From positions 1-39,557 of the forward strand of contig CANQVE010000019.1 in assembly GCA_947627205.1 (NCBI GenBank): a DNA stretch of 39,557 nucleotides, given 5' to 3'. Of the stretch, positions 23,399 through 31,083 are shown piece after piece; position 1 is the first letter of the stretch, and every line of letters begins with the position of its first letter. The notes under the pieces are model-generated. The model searched no databases, had not been told where the DNA came from, and was given only the letters and a program-made list of their open reading frames with translations. Both the position numbers and the translations under genes were made by a program. The DNA is from an uncultured Clostridia bacterium. Lineage in GTDB: Bacteria > Bacillota > Clostridia > Oscillospirales > Ruminococcaceae.

Positions 23399-23896
23399 CT
23401 ATTTAAAAAGCCCTGTTATTTCTAACAGCTTTCTCAGCTTTTTAATGGCATTGTATTGCAGAAATCGGACGTTCGCATAGCTAAGTCCTAACTTTTCGGC
23501 AGTCTCTTTTGCGGAATAACCGCCGTAAAACCGAAGCACGATTATTTTCCGCTCGCGCTCGGGGAGCTGTTCGAGAGCATCGGCAAGGGCTTCGAGCGTT
23601 TCTTCGGAAAGCGGTTTTTCCTCCTGCGATAAAAGCTGAAGTTCATTGTCATCCGCTGAAAGCGGTGTTTTTTCAAGGCTTCTGTAGTAGTCAATGACGG
23701 CGTTTCGCGTTATGGCGTAGAGCCAGGTGCTTATAGACGCCTTTTCGGGATCATAGTCTTTTAAAGCCGATATGGCGTTTAAAAACACCTGCTGTACGAT
23801 ATCCGCGCGGTCGTGTTCGTTTCTGACATGAGAACGTATGTAGCGCTCGACCTTTTCGCGGTAGACATTATAGAGTTCTTCGGGAGTTATCTTCAT
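23399..23896 (-). CDS. ECF-type RNA polymerase sigma factor
   Basis: A 165-residue sigma-70-family factor of ECF size. Region 2 spans about residues 10-80 (ADIVQQVFLNAISALKDYDP, STWLYAITRNAVIDYYR). Region 4 spans about 108-160 (LEQLPERERKIIVLRFYGGY, SAKETAEKLGLSYANVRFLQ). It probably drives its own locus. It overlaps the upstream 61-residue gene by four bases (ATGA), so the two are translationally coupled; no classical membrane anti-sigma factor is adjacent. The acyltransferase-like gene follows after 37 bases. Confidence 0.93.
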   Translation of the reverse strand: MKITPEELYNVYREKVERYIRSHVRNEHDRADIVQQVFLNAISALKDYDPEKASISTWLYAITRNAVIDYYRSLEKTPLSADDNELQLLSQEEKPLSEETLEALADALEQLPERERKIIVLRFYGGYSAKETAEKLGLSYANVRFLQYNAIKKLRKLLEITGLFK

Positions 23897-24078
23897 TTCT
23901 TCGGACCGCTCCCCGGCTTTTTTATGTCCGTTTCGCCCGCGGCGTTTATATCAAGCTCGCTGTCCTCAAGCAGAGCACCGCCGTCTTCGCAGTCGGCTAT
24001 AATTTTATCGAGGCGCTTGTTTGAGGCAAAACGCTGAAAGTCAAACAGCCTGCGAATTATATCTTCGGTCTTTTCCAT
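23893..24078 (-). CDS. Small leader-like protein coupled to the ECF sigma factor
   Basis: A 61-residue protein with a strong GGAGGG site three bases before the ATG and a four-base overlap with the sigma gene. I do not recognise an established family. It has a helical basic N-terminal half (TEDIIRRLFDFQRFASNKRL) and then LEDSELDINAAGE, which parallels the ELSDDELxxVAGG cleavage motif of the Nif11 precursors with AAG in place of AGG. A hydrophilic tail ends in KKPGSGPKK. It may be a sigma-factor regulator, or a peptide processed by the same exporter and used as a signal. Both ideas are inference. Confidence 0.7.
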   Translation of the reverse strand: MEKTEDIIRRLFDFQRFASNKRLDKIIADCEDGGALLEDSELDINAAGETDIKKPGSGPKK

Positions 24079-24186
24079 CTACCCTCCATACGGCAGAGCC
24101 TGTTTTAAAGGCAACTGTTCTTTATCTTGCGTTTCACTTATTTATACGGAGAAAATTCTTTTTTGTTAGAGGCTTTCGAAAATTAT

Positions 24187-26400
24187 TTAAAAAGCTGTCG
24201 TCTGACCTGCATACTCCGTATCGTCGAGTCGCTGGCGCGCGACAAGCTCCGCAAACTTTCCGTTCTTTTCGATTAGTTCATTATAAGAACCGTCCTCGAC
24301 AATTTTCCCCTTTTCAAGGTATATTATCCTGTCGCATTGTTTAATGGTAGAGAGCCTGTGCGCTATGACAATTCTTGTGCATTTAAGCCTGTCGAGCGAC
24401 TGTGAAACAGTTTTCTGGGTGATGTTGTCGAGGGCGCTAGTAGCTTCGTCAAACATAAGTATCTTCGGCTTCGGCGCAATAGCTCTTGCTATCATAAGGC
24501 GCTGGCGCTGACCGCCCGAAACTCCGCCGCTTCCCTCGGAAATGAGGGTGTTCATGCCCATAGGCATACGGCGAATGTCCTCGGCTATGCCCGAAAGCTC
24601 CGCCGCCTCCCATGCGTCATCTAAAGTGAGCCACGGTGCGGAAATGGTTATGTTTGAAAAGATGTCGCCCTGAAAGAGCTTTCCGTTCTGCATGACCGTT
24701 CCTATCCTGCGCCGAAGTGATTTAAGGTCAATGCCCGCTATATCCTTTCCGTCGTAATAAATTGCACCTTTCTGCGGCGTTTCAAATCCCAGCATAAGCC
24801 TCATGAGCGTGGATTTTCCGCAGCCCGTCGTGCCGACTATCGCCACATATTGTCCGGGGCGTATCTTCAGCGACAAGTCGTCCACAACGTTCGGCATATT
24901 TTCGTTGTAGCGGAAAGAAACGTTATTTAGCTCTATTCCGCCCGAAAGACGCGTTATGACCTGCTTGCCCTCGGAAACTTCGGGGACTGCCTCTAAAATA
25001 GGCTTTGAGAGATCGAGAACAGGCTTTATGTTCGCGGCGGTGAGAGCAATATCCGCGAGAGCTACAAATGCACCCGAAACAAGACCGTATGCGGTGTTGA
25101 ACGCATAATAATCCGCGACCGAAACGCCGCTCGATACAGCCAGATAATACATAGCGAATGTTCCCGCAAGAGTTATAAAGGTCGTTATGACCTTATTGTA
25201 TTTGATTATTGCGGGAGGGTTATAGGTGACTTTCGACTGTTCGGCATAGAGCTTTCCCCACCTCGCAAAAGCGCGTTTTTCCGCGCCCGAGAGCTTTATT
25301 TTCTGAACACCCGTAATTAGCGAATAGCTCATGCCGCTTTCCTTTGTGCAAAGTTCAAGCCTTTTCTTTGACACTTTCATCTGCGCCAATGCCGTAATCA
25401 ACGAAACAACGACCGTTATTGCCACAACAATAAGCGCGGGAACGACCAGCGCGGGCGCAAAGTCAAATATCTGCGTTATGTAAATAAGCGAGAACACCGA
25501 AGTAAGTCCCGTGGATAAAACAGTGTCAACTATCATCGTGCAGAGCATATTTATATACTGCGTTCTTGTATAAAGGTCGCCCGAGCTGTAGTCTTTAAAG
25601 AACGCCGCAGGGAGCGAAAGAACTCTCGCCATTGCCGCCGCCTGGACTGTAACGTCCATCTTCGTCCTTATCCTCGCGATTATAAGGTTCTTTACCGCGC
25701 CGAAAAGCGCCGTCGATACCGTCAGGCAAAGCAAGAACACCGCTATTGAGCCGAGCAATGTCATATCTCCGCTTTCTACTACCGTTCCGAACAAAAGCTG
25801 ATTTAATTTCGGAGCGAACATTCCTATAAGCGTTACAACAAGCGTCGCGACCGCCGCAAGCGCATAATCCGCGGGAGAAAGTATCTCGGCGATATATCTC
25901 ATAAGCGAGCCTATCGTCATCTTTTTCAGCGGGAACGGCTTGTAAAAAGCGACGGCTTCTTTTTCAAAAAGGTCCTCGTTCTTTTTGGAAACTCTGACGC
26001 TCTTTCCCGTTTCAATATCAAGGAACGAATATCCCGAAAATCCCTTAGGAACAAGCGCTACTACCGTGCCGTCCGATTTTCTCACGCCGAGCATTGCGCC
26101 CATTGCGTCCTTATACCAGCCCTTTTCAAGCTCGACGGTTCTTCTCATTATGCCGTGCGGGCGCATGAGAAATTCGAGCCTCTCGTTCATGTCCTTTATT
26201 TCGTCGGGAACGTCACGCGTTTTAACATGATAAAACCTTAATATCTCGTCTATGGCGTCTTTTGCACGGCTCTGCTCGTCGCCGAGCGCGGCGGAAACGC
26301 GCGCGCCCGTAACTGCGTCGGAGATACCTAAAAACGCTTCTTCAAAGATGTTCTGGTCGTGTTCGTTGCGCTGTTTTATCTGTTCGTCAAACCAACCCAT
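24187..26400 (-). CDS. NHLM-type bacteriocin exporter, permease/ATPase subunit
   Basis: A 737-residue half-transporter of the NHLM microcin ABC2 type (TIGR03797-like). About 160 N-terminal residues of the non-peptidase domain are followed by a transmembrane domain (about 165-450, e.g. YALAAVATLVVTLIGMFAPK). A nucleotide-binding domain follows, with Walker A GTTGCGKST, signature SGGQRQR and Walker B KILMFDEATSAL. It lacks the protease Cys of its partner. It likely pairs with the next-upstream exporter (18-base gap) as a heterodimer that moves Nif11 peptides across the membrane. AAAGGAG precedes the ATG. Confidence 0.93.
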   Translation of the reverse strand: MGWFDEQIKQRNEHDQNIFEEAFLGISDAVTGARVSAALGDEQSRAKDAIDEILRFYHVKTRDVPDEIKDMNERLEFLMRPHGIMRRTVELEKGWYKDAMGAMLGVRKSDGTVVALVPKGFSGYSFLDIETGKSVRVSKKNEDLFEKEAVAFYKPFPLKKMTIGSLMRYIAEILSPADYALAAVATLVVTLIGMFAPKLNQLLFGTVVESGDMTLLGSIAVFLLCLTVSTALFGAVKNLIIARIRTKMDVTVQAAAMARVLSLPAAFFKDYSSGDLYTRTQYINMLCTMIVDTVLSTGLTSVFSLIYITQIFDFAPALVVPALIVVAITVVVSLITALAQMKVSKKRLELCTKESGMSYSLITGVQKIKLSGAEKRAFARWGKLYAEQSKVTYNPPAIIKYNKVITTFITLAGTFAMYYLAVSSGVSVADYYAFNTAYGLVSGAFVALADIALTAANIKPVLDLSKPILEAVPEVSEGKQVITRLSGGIELNNVSFRYNENMPNVVDDLSLKIRPGQYVAIVGTTGCGKSTLMRLMLGFETPQKGAIYYDGKDIAGIDLKSLRRRIGTVMQNGKLFQGDIFSNITISAPWLTLDDAWEAAELSGIAEDIRRMPMGMNTLISEGSGGVSGGQRQRLMIARAIAPKPKILMFDEATSALDNITQKTVSQSLDRLKCTRIVIAHRLSTIKQCDRIIYLEKGKIVEDGSYNELIEKNGKFAELVARQRLDDTEYAGQTTAF

Positions 26401-26418
26401 ATATACACGCTCCTTTCT

Positions 26419-28614
26419 TTATTCATTGGAAACGAGCTGCGTATAGTAGCCGTTCTTTGCATATAATTCCTCATGAGTTCCGCGCTCAACGACTTTTCCG
26501 TGATCCATGACTATAATTTCGTCGCAGTCGCGTATAGTGGATAATCTGTGCGCAACGACAATGCAGGTTATCCCTCTGTCCTTTATCGAGCGCACAACGT
26601 CATATTCCGTCTTTGCGTCAAGCGCGCTCGTCGCCTCGTCAAGTATGATTATTGTAGGATCCTGGGCTAATACTCTCGCAATTTCAATGCGCTGGCGCTG
26701 ACCGCCCGAAAAGTCTTTTCCGCCCTCGGTTATCATATAGCTGTAACCGCCGTCGCGCTTCATAATATCCTCGTGGAGCTGGGCGTCCTTTGCGGCAAGT
26801 ATCATCTCAAAATCTTCTATGGAAGAATCCCACATCTTTATGTTGTTGCGGACAGTGTCCTCAAACAGGATTATGTCCTGGTCGACTACCGCGAGAGAAC
26901 CCGTAAAGACGCTTCTGTCAATGTCTTTCATCGGCTTTCCGTCAAAGAGTATCTCTCCGCTCCAGGGCTGGTATAATCCCGAAATGAGCTTTGAAAGCGT
27001 GGATTTTCCGCACCCCGAGCCGCCGACGAATGCAACTCGGCTCCCAGGCTTCAATGAAAGGCTGAAGTTTTCAATAAGCGGTTCGCCGAGGCGAGAATAT
27101 CCGAATGTAACGTTTTTCATTTCGAGCGCGCCCGAAAGTTTGTCATATTCCGCGTCTTCATTTATACCGCTCTCGTTTTCATAGTTTATGTCCGTAGGAT
27201 ATTCCATAACGTCCTCAATGCGCTCCATTTGCGTGCGCATTTCCTGGATAGTTTCACCCGCGGTTATGAGCGTCATTGCGGGCTGGGTAAATGCCGTCAG
27301 AAATCCCTGAAACGCCATGACCATGCCGACGGTAAATTGTCCGTTTATCGTAAAGAAAACGCCGAGGATAAGAACTATGGTGTTTGTAAGCCGGGTTACA
27401 AGACTCGGTACCATTCCGAGATATTCATTCAGCTTTGCGAATTTTATCTGCTGGGTATTTACGCTCGCCTGATATCCCGACCATTTTTCATAATAGCCGT
27501 TTTCCGCGCCGCTCGACTTTATTGTTTCTATCATCTCAATTCCCGCGACGGTAGAGCCTGCCAGCTTCGCCTCATCTCGCATCTGAACGCGCGTTATGTT
27601 TACGCGCTTTTTGGAAATAACGTGCGAAAGAATTAAATTCAGCACTATCGAAGCAACGCCTATGAGCGTTAAAAACCAGCTGTACTGTATCATTACCGCG
27701 AGATAGAAAATGAGCATTGCCGCGTTTAATACCAGCGGGGCAAACGTGTTTACAAAATTCTTCGCTATCTCGGAGTTTGCCCCCTGGCGCTGCTGGATAT
27801 CGCCCGCCATGCGCTGGGAGAAAAACTCCATGGGCATTCTCAGTATCTTCCAGATAAAATTAGTGTCGCCGACAACGGCGAGCTTTCCCTCTATCTTGAA
27901 CTTCGTTCTCGCCTCAACAAACGCTGTGATTATCTGTACCAACGACACCGCCGCTAAAATTCCCAGAAAAGGATAGAACCATTCGGGATCTTCTTTTGTC
28001 AGAAGTCTGTCAAGGAATATTCTCGAAAACGCGGGCTGTATAATTCCTATAAGAGAGGTTATAACGGTCGTCAGTACAACAAACGCCACCGCCGAGCCTG
28101 CTCCCGCAAGGCGCTTTGCGGCAAAAGACAGAACGCTTTTCGGCTTTCCGCCCGGCTCGAAACTTTCTGTCGGCTCAAACATAAGGCAAATGCCCGTAAA
28201 GCTCTTGTCGAAAGTTTCCATTGAAACGGCATAATTTCCGTTTGCAGGATCGTTTAATACCGCCTTGTTGCCTTTAAATCCGCAGAGAACGACAAAGTGG
28301 TTGAAATTCCAGTGAATGATACAGGGAAACTTTCCCTTTTCTTTCAGCTGTTCGGGCTCATAGCGATAGCCCTTTGCGGTCATTCCGTAGCTTCTCGCAG
28401 CTTTTAAAACGTTCTTTGCGCTAGAGCCGTCGCGAGACACGCCGCAGTCCGCGCGCACCTGTTCCAAAGGCACCCACTTTCCGTAATATGCAAGTATCAT
28501 TGTAAGCGAAGCCGCTCCGCATTCGAGCGCTTCCATCTGCATAACTACAGGCACCTTAGCCACGCCGTTTGTTACGGGCTGTTTTATTTTCTTAGCGGAC
28601 ATCTCGCACCTCAT
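26419..28614 (-). CDS. NHLP-type peptidase/permease/ATPase bacteriocin exporter
   Basis: A 731-residue exporter of the TIGR03796 type combining leader protease, membrane domain and ATPase. The C39 peptidase domain has catalytic Cys32 (QMEALECGAASL), His106 (HWNFNHFVVLCG) and Asp122 (LNDPANG), so it should cut precursors after GG. The ATPase has GGSGCGKST, SGGQRQR and TIIILDEATSAL. The ATG at 28614 overlaps the stop of the HlyD-like gene (ATGA); an in-frame ATG at 28602 has GAGGTG just upstream and is an equally good start. It is operonic with the HlyD-like gene before it and the second ABC gene after it. Confidence 0.95.
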   Translation of the reverse strand: MRCEMSAKKIKQPVTNGVAKVPVVMQMEALECGAASLTMILAYYGKWVPLEQVRADCGVSRDGSSAKNVLKAARSYGMTAKGYRYEPEQLKEKGKFPCIIHWNFNHFVVLCGFKGNKAVLNDPANGNYAVSMETFDKSFTGICLMFEPTESFEPGGKPKSVLSFAAKRLAGAGSAVAFVVLTTVITSLIGIIQPAFSRIFLDRLLTKEDPEWFYPFLGILAAVSLVQIITAFVEARTKFKIEGKLAVVGDTNFIWKILRMPMEFFSQRMAGDIQQRQGANSEIAKNFVNTFAPLVLNAAMLIFYLAVMIQYSWFLTLIGVASIVLNLILSHVISKKRVNITRVQMRDEAKLAGSTVAGIEMIETIKSSGAENGYYEKWSGYQASVNTQQIKFAKLNEYLGMVPSLVTRLTNTIVLILGVFFTINGQFTVGMVMAFQGFLTAFTQPAMTLITAGETIQEMRTQMERIEDVMEYPTDINYENESGINEDAEYDKLSGALEMKNVTFGYSRLGEPLIENFSLSLKPGSRVAFVGGSGCGKSTLSKLISGLYQPWSGEILFDGKPMKDIDRSVFTGSLAVVDQDIILFEDTVRNNIKMWDSSIEDFEMILAAKDAQLHEDIMKRDGGYSYMITEGGKDFSGGQRQRIEIARVLAQDPTIIILDEATSALDAKTEYDVVRSIKDRGITCIVVAHRLSTIRDCDEIIVMDHGKVVERGTHEELYAKNGYYTQLVSNE

Positions 28615-29081
28615 TCAAACAAAAAGGATATAGGAGAAACGCTGTCGGTTATTACCGAAGCCTCATAAACGCCGTTCTGGAGCGCAGTGTCAAGCTCTAC
28701 TGCATATACCCATTCTCCCGCAGTAAAGTTTCCGATATGCATTGCATATTCCGAAAAGCTCCCGTCTGCCGAAACGGGCTCGGAGGGAACAGCTTTCACG
28801 GCATATTCTTTTTCGCCTATGCGTACTGTATCGCCCGCTTCGATTTTCGCAATGTCCGCTTCTTTTATATAGCAGACGGTCTTTTCCGTATCGGAAACAA
28901 CTACGGTATTTACCTTTGTTTCGAGCTTTCCGACAATTCCCCAGACAATAAAGCCTGCAAGCAGAACAATTATCGCCGCGAGAGTAAGCCAGATACCGGG
29001 GTTTGTGACCTTTATGTAATCATTGAGCTGTTCGGGAGACGATACCCTTTCCATGCTTTTTTCTCTGAAAATAGAAGCCAT
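28611..29081 (-). CDS. Short HlyD-like adaptor of the NHLM secretion system
   Basis: A 156-residue membrane protein. The N terminus (FREKSMERVSSPEQLNDYIK) matches the start typical of NHLM secretion adaptors, followed by one transmembrane helix (WLTLAAIIVLLAGFIVWGIV) and a small extracytoplasmic beta-rich domain with VNTVVV and AGDTVRIG lipoyl-like segments. Standard HlyD adaptors are two to three times longer and have a coiled-coil hairpin, which is absent here; a reduced form fits a cell without an outer membrane. AGGAGG precedes the start. It is the first gene of the exporter set and starts 46 bases after cstA with no clear terminator between. Confidence 0.8.
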   Translation of the reverse strand: MASIFREKSMERVSSPEQLNDYIKVTNPGIWLTLAAIIVLLAGFIVWGIVGKLETKVNTVVVSDTEKTVCYIKEADIAKIEAGDTVRIGEKEYAVKAVPSEPVSADGSFSEYAMHIGNFTAGEWVYAVELDTALQNGVYEASVITDSVSPISFLFE

Positions 29082-29127
29082 ATTGTTTCCTCCTGTGTTC
29101 AGTGCGATTTTTTGGAAGCTATGCGCT

Positions 29128-30573
29128 TTAGTTTAATTTGGGCTTAACGCTTCTCATTCCGCATATTACAAGCGCCGCACCGTATGCCGCAGTTAATGCT
29201 CCCGCGACAGAGTAGCTTATTACCCACGGGAGATTGAAGCCTATCTGCGCATTCAAAATAAAGCTGGAGATGATGAACATATAGAACATTCCCGGGATAA
29301 GCGCCATTATAAACGGCTTTTTGTTCTTTATCATATACATTGTTATCATGCCGAAAGCAAATACCGCAATTGTCTGATTTGCCCATGCGAAATAACGCCA
29401 AAGCACCTCGAAGCCGTCGGAGTTTATCTTTGCGAAAATAAGCAACCCTGCAACCAACGCAAATATAACGAGAGACACCGCGAGCCTCTTTGACTTTTTC
29501 GTCTGGTCAATTTTCAGCGCGTCGGAAATTATAAGCCTCAGCGAGCGAAGCGCCGTATCGCCCGAGGTTATGGGAAGAACGATTATTCCTATAACCGCGA
29601 TTATACCGCCTATGTTTCCGAGAAGATCGTTTGCTATTATGCCTACTACGGCGGTCGTACTTGTGTCGGCATTTGCAAGACCGAGATTTATAACGCCCAT
29701 TGCCGCGGCAGCCCATATCATGGCTATAAATCCCTCTGCCAGCATCATGTTATAAAACGTCATTCTGCCCTCTTTTTCGCTTTTCATTGTACGCGAAACA
29801 AGGGTAGCCTGTGTAGAATGAAATCCCGAAACAATTCCGCAGGCAACCGTTACAAAGAACACGGGGATAAAATGAAGTCCTTTCGGGTGTACGCCGATAA
29901 CTCCCGTTGTCCAGATATCGTCGAGCGGATAGCCTTTTATCAGAAGTCCCGCAAAAACGCCGACCGCCGATAAAATAAGAAGCGCGCCGAAAATCGGATA
30001 GACCTTTCCTATTATCTTGTCTATCGGGAAAAGCGTCGCCACGATGTAATAAACAAAAATTACTCCGTATACTATCCACAAAACGGGGTTTGTTACTCCG
30101 CTGTCGGCTTTAAGTATCTGCGATACAAACAGATCGCCGGGCGTATAGATAAAGACCGCTCCGACAAGAAGCATAAGCAGACATACAAAGATATTGTAAA
30201 TGGGATATGTATATTTTCCGAGGTATTTTTTTATAAGCGCGGGCATCTGCGCGCCGTCCTCGCGGACAGATATCATTCCGCACATATAGTCGTGGAATGC
30301 TCCGCCGATTATACAGCCTATGGGAATTGTAATAAACGCTATAGGCCCGAAAAGTATGCCCTGGATAGGACCTAGGATAGGACCTGTTCCCGCTATGTTC
30401 AGAAGCTGAATGAGCGAGTTTTTCCACTTCTTCATCGGCACATAGTCCATTCCGTCATTCAGACGAACAGCGGGCGTTTCGCGGTCGTCAGGTCTGAATA
30501 CCTTTTCGCAGACCTTTCCGTAAAGCGCGCCGCCTACCAGAAGAACAACCAGACCAATAATAAAAGTAACCAT
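29128..30573 (-). CDS. cstA: CstA-family carbon starvation / peptide-pyruvate transporter
   Basis: A 481-residue polytopic membrane protein of the CstA family, in the shorter clostridial form (E. coli CstA is about 700). Family segments are LIQLLNIAGTGPILGPIQGI, GAFHDYMCGMISVREDGAQM and GIVSGFHSTQATLVSRT. Family members import peptides or pyruvate. In enterobacteria related transporters are controlled by LytTR-type two-component systems, which matches the GHKL-LytTR pair upstream here. AGGAGGTG precedes the ATG by about ten bases and directly abuts a hairpin (30590-30612). Confidence 0.93.
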   Translation of the reverse strand: MVTFIIGLVVLLVGGALYGKVCEKVFRPDDRETPAVRLNDGMDYVPMKKWKNSLIQLLNIAGTGPILGPIQGILFGPIAFITIPIGCIIGGAFHDYMCGMISVREDGAQMPALIKKYLGKYTYPIYNIFVCLLMLLVGAVFIYTPGDLFVSQILKADSGVTNPVLWIVYGVIFVYYIVATLFPIDKIIGKVYPIFGALLILSAVGVFAGLLIKGYPLDDIWTTGVIGVHPKGLHFIPVFFVTVACGIVSGFHSTQATLVSRTMKSEKEGRMTFYNMMLAEGFIAMIWAAAAMGVINLGLANADTSTTAVVGIIANDLLGNIGGIIAVIGIIVLPITSGDTALRSLRLIISDALKIDQTKKSKRLAVSLVIFALVAGLLIFAKINSDGFEVLWRYFAWANQTIAVFAFGMITMYMIKNKKPFIMALIPGMFYMFIISSFILNAQIGFNLPWVISYSVAGALTAAYGAALVICGMRSVKPKLN

Positions 30574-30589
30574 AATACTTCTGCACCTC

Positions 30590-30674
30590 CTGCGGAAATT
30601 TTTTATTTCCGCAAATTAAAAAAATTTATTTTATAGATTTCAGTCTATATTAAAAGTCCTGCTTCAGACTGTAT
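30590..30674 (-). promoter_or_regulatory. cstA leader: hairpin beside the ribosome binding site plus partial repeat element
   Basis: Minus strand: TGCGGAAAT, five As, ATTTCCGCA (30590-30612), directly followed by the AGGAGG site of cstA. Upstream, 30638-30674 is a diverged copy of the left end of the 5626-5774 element (AAAGTCCTGCTTCAGACTGTA on the + strand). I see no clear promoter, so cstA may be read from the upstream regulatory genes. Confidence 0.5.
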
Positions 30675-30675
30675 A

Positions 30676-31083
30676 TTATAGATTTTTTGTTATTTTAAGA
30701 ATGTTCTGCCCGTCTTTATATTCGTATTCAACGCCGTCCATGCTCTTTTTTACCATGTATATCCCAAGACCGCCTATTTCCCTTTCCTCTGCGGAAAGAG
30801 CGGTGTCGGGATCGGTTTTTTTGAGCGGATCATAAGGAACGCCGTTGTCTATAAATGTGATAACGACCGAGAGCGGTTCTTCCGAAAGCTCAACTCTGAC
30901 CGTTGCCGAACCGACATTTTTTTTATATGCATAGTGAGCGATATTCCCGAAAAGCTCGTCTATCGCTATATCTATCTGCATCTGCGACTTTATCGAACAG
31001 CCGTGTTCTTCGAGCTGTTCGTTTACAAAATCCGTAACAACGGGGATATTGTCTACTGTCGCGTCAATTGTCAGTTCTTTCAT
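30676..31083 (-). CDS. Serine-kinase-type anti-sigma/partner-switch ATPase (RsbW/SpoIIAB-like)
   Basis: A 135-residue GHKL ATP-binding protein of the HATPase_c_2 type. The N box is DIAIDELFGNIAHYAYKK, with FIDNGVPYDP and GGLGIYMVKKSMDGVEY as G boxes. By family knowledge it phosphorylates the STAS protein and binds a sigma factor or another target. It overlaps the phosphatase gene by 20 bases, with GGAG seven bases before its ATG inside the phosphatase reading frame. No sigma factor for it is adjacent. Confidence 0.88.
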   Translation of the reverse strand: MKELTIDATVDNIPVVTDFVNEQLEEHGCSIKSQMQIDIAIDELFGNIAHYAYKKNVGSATVRVELSEEPLSVVITFIDNGVPYDPLKKTDPDTALSAEEREIGGLGIYMVKKSMDGVEYEYKDGQNILKITKNL

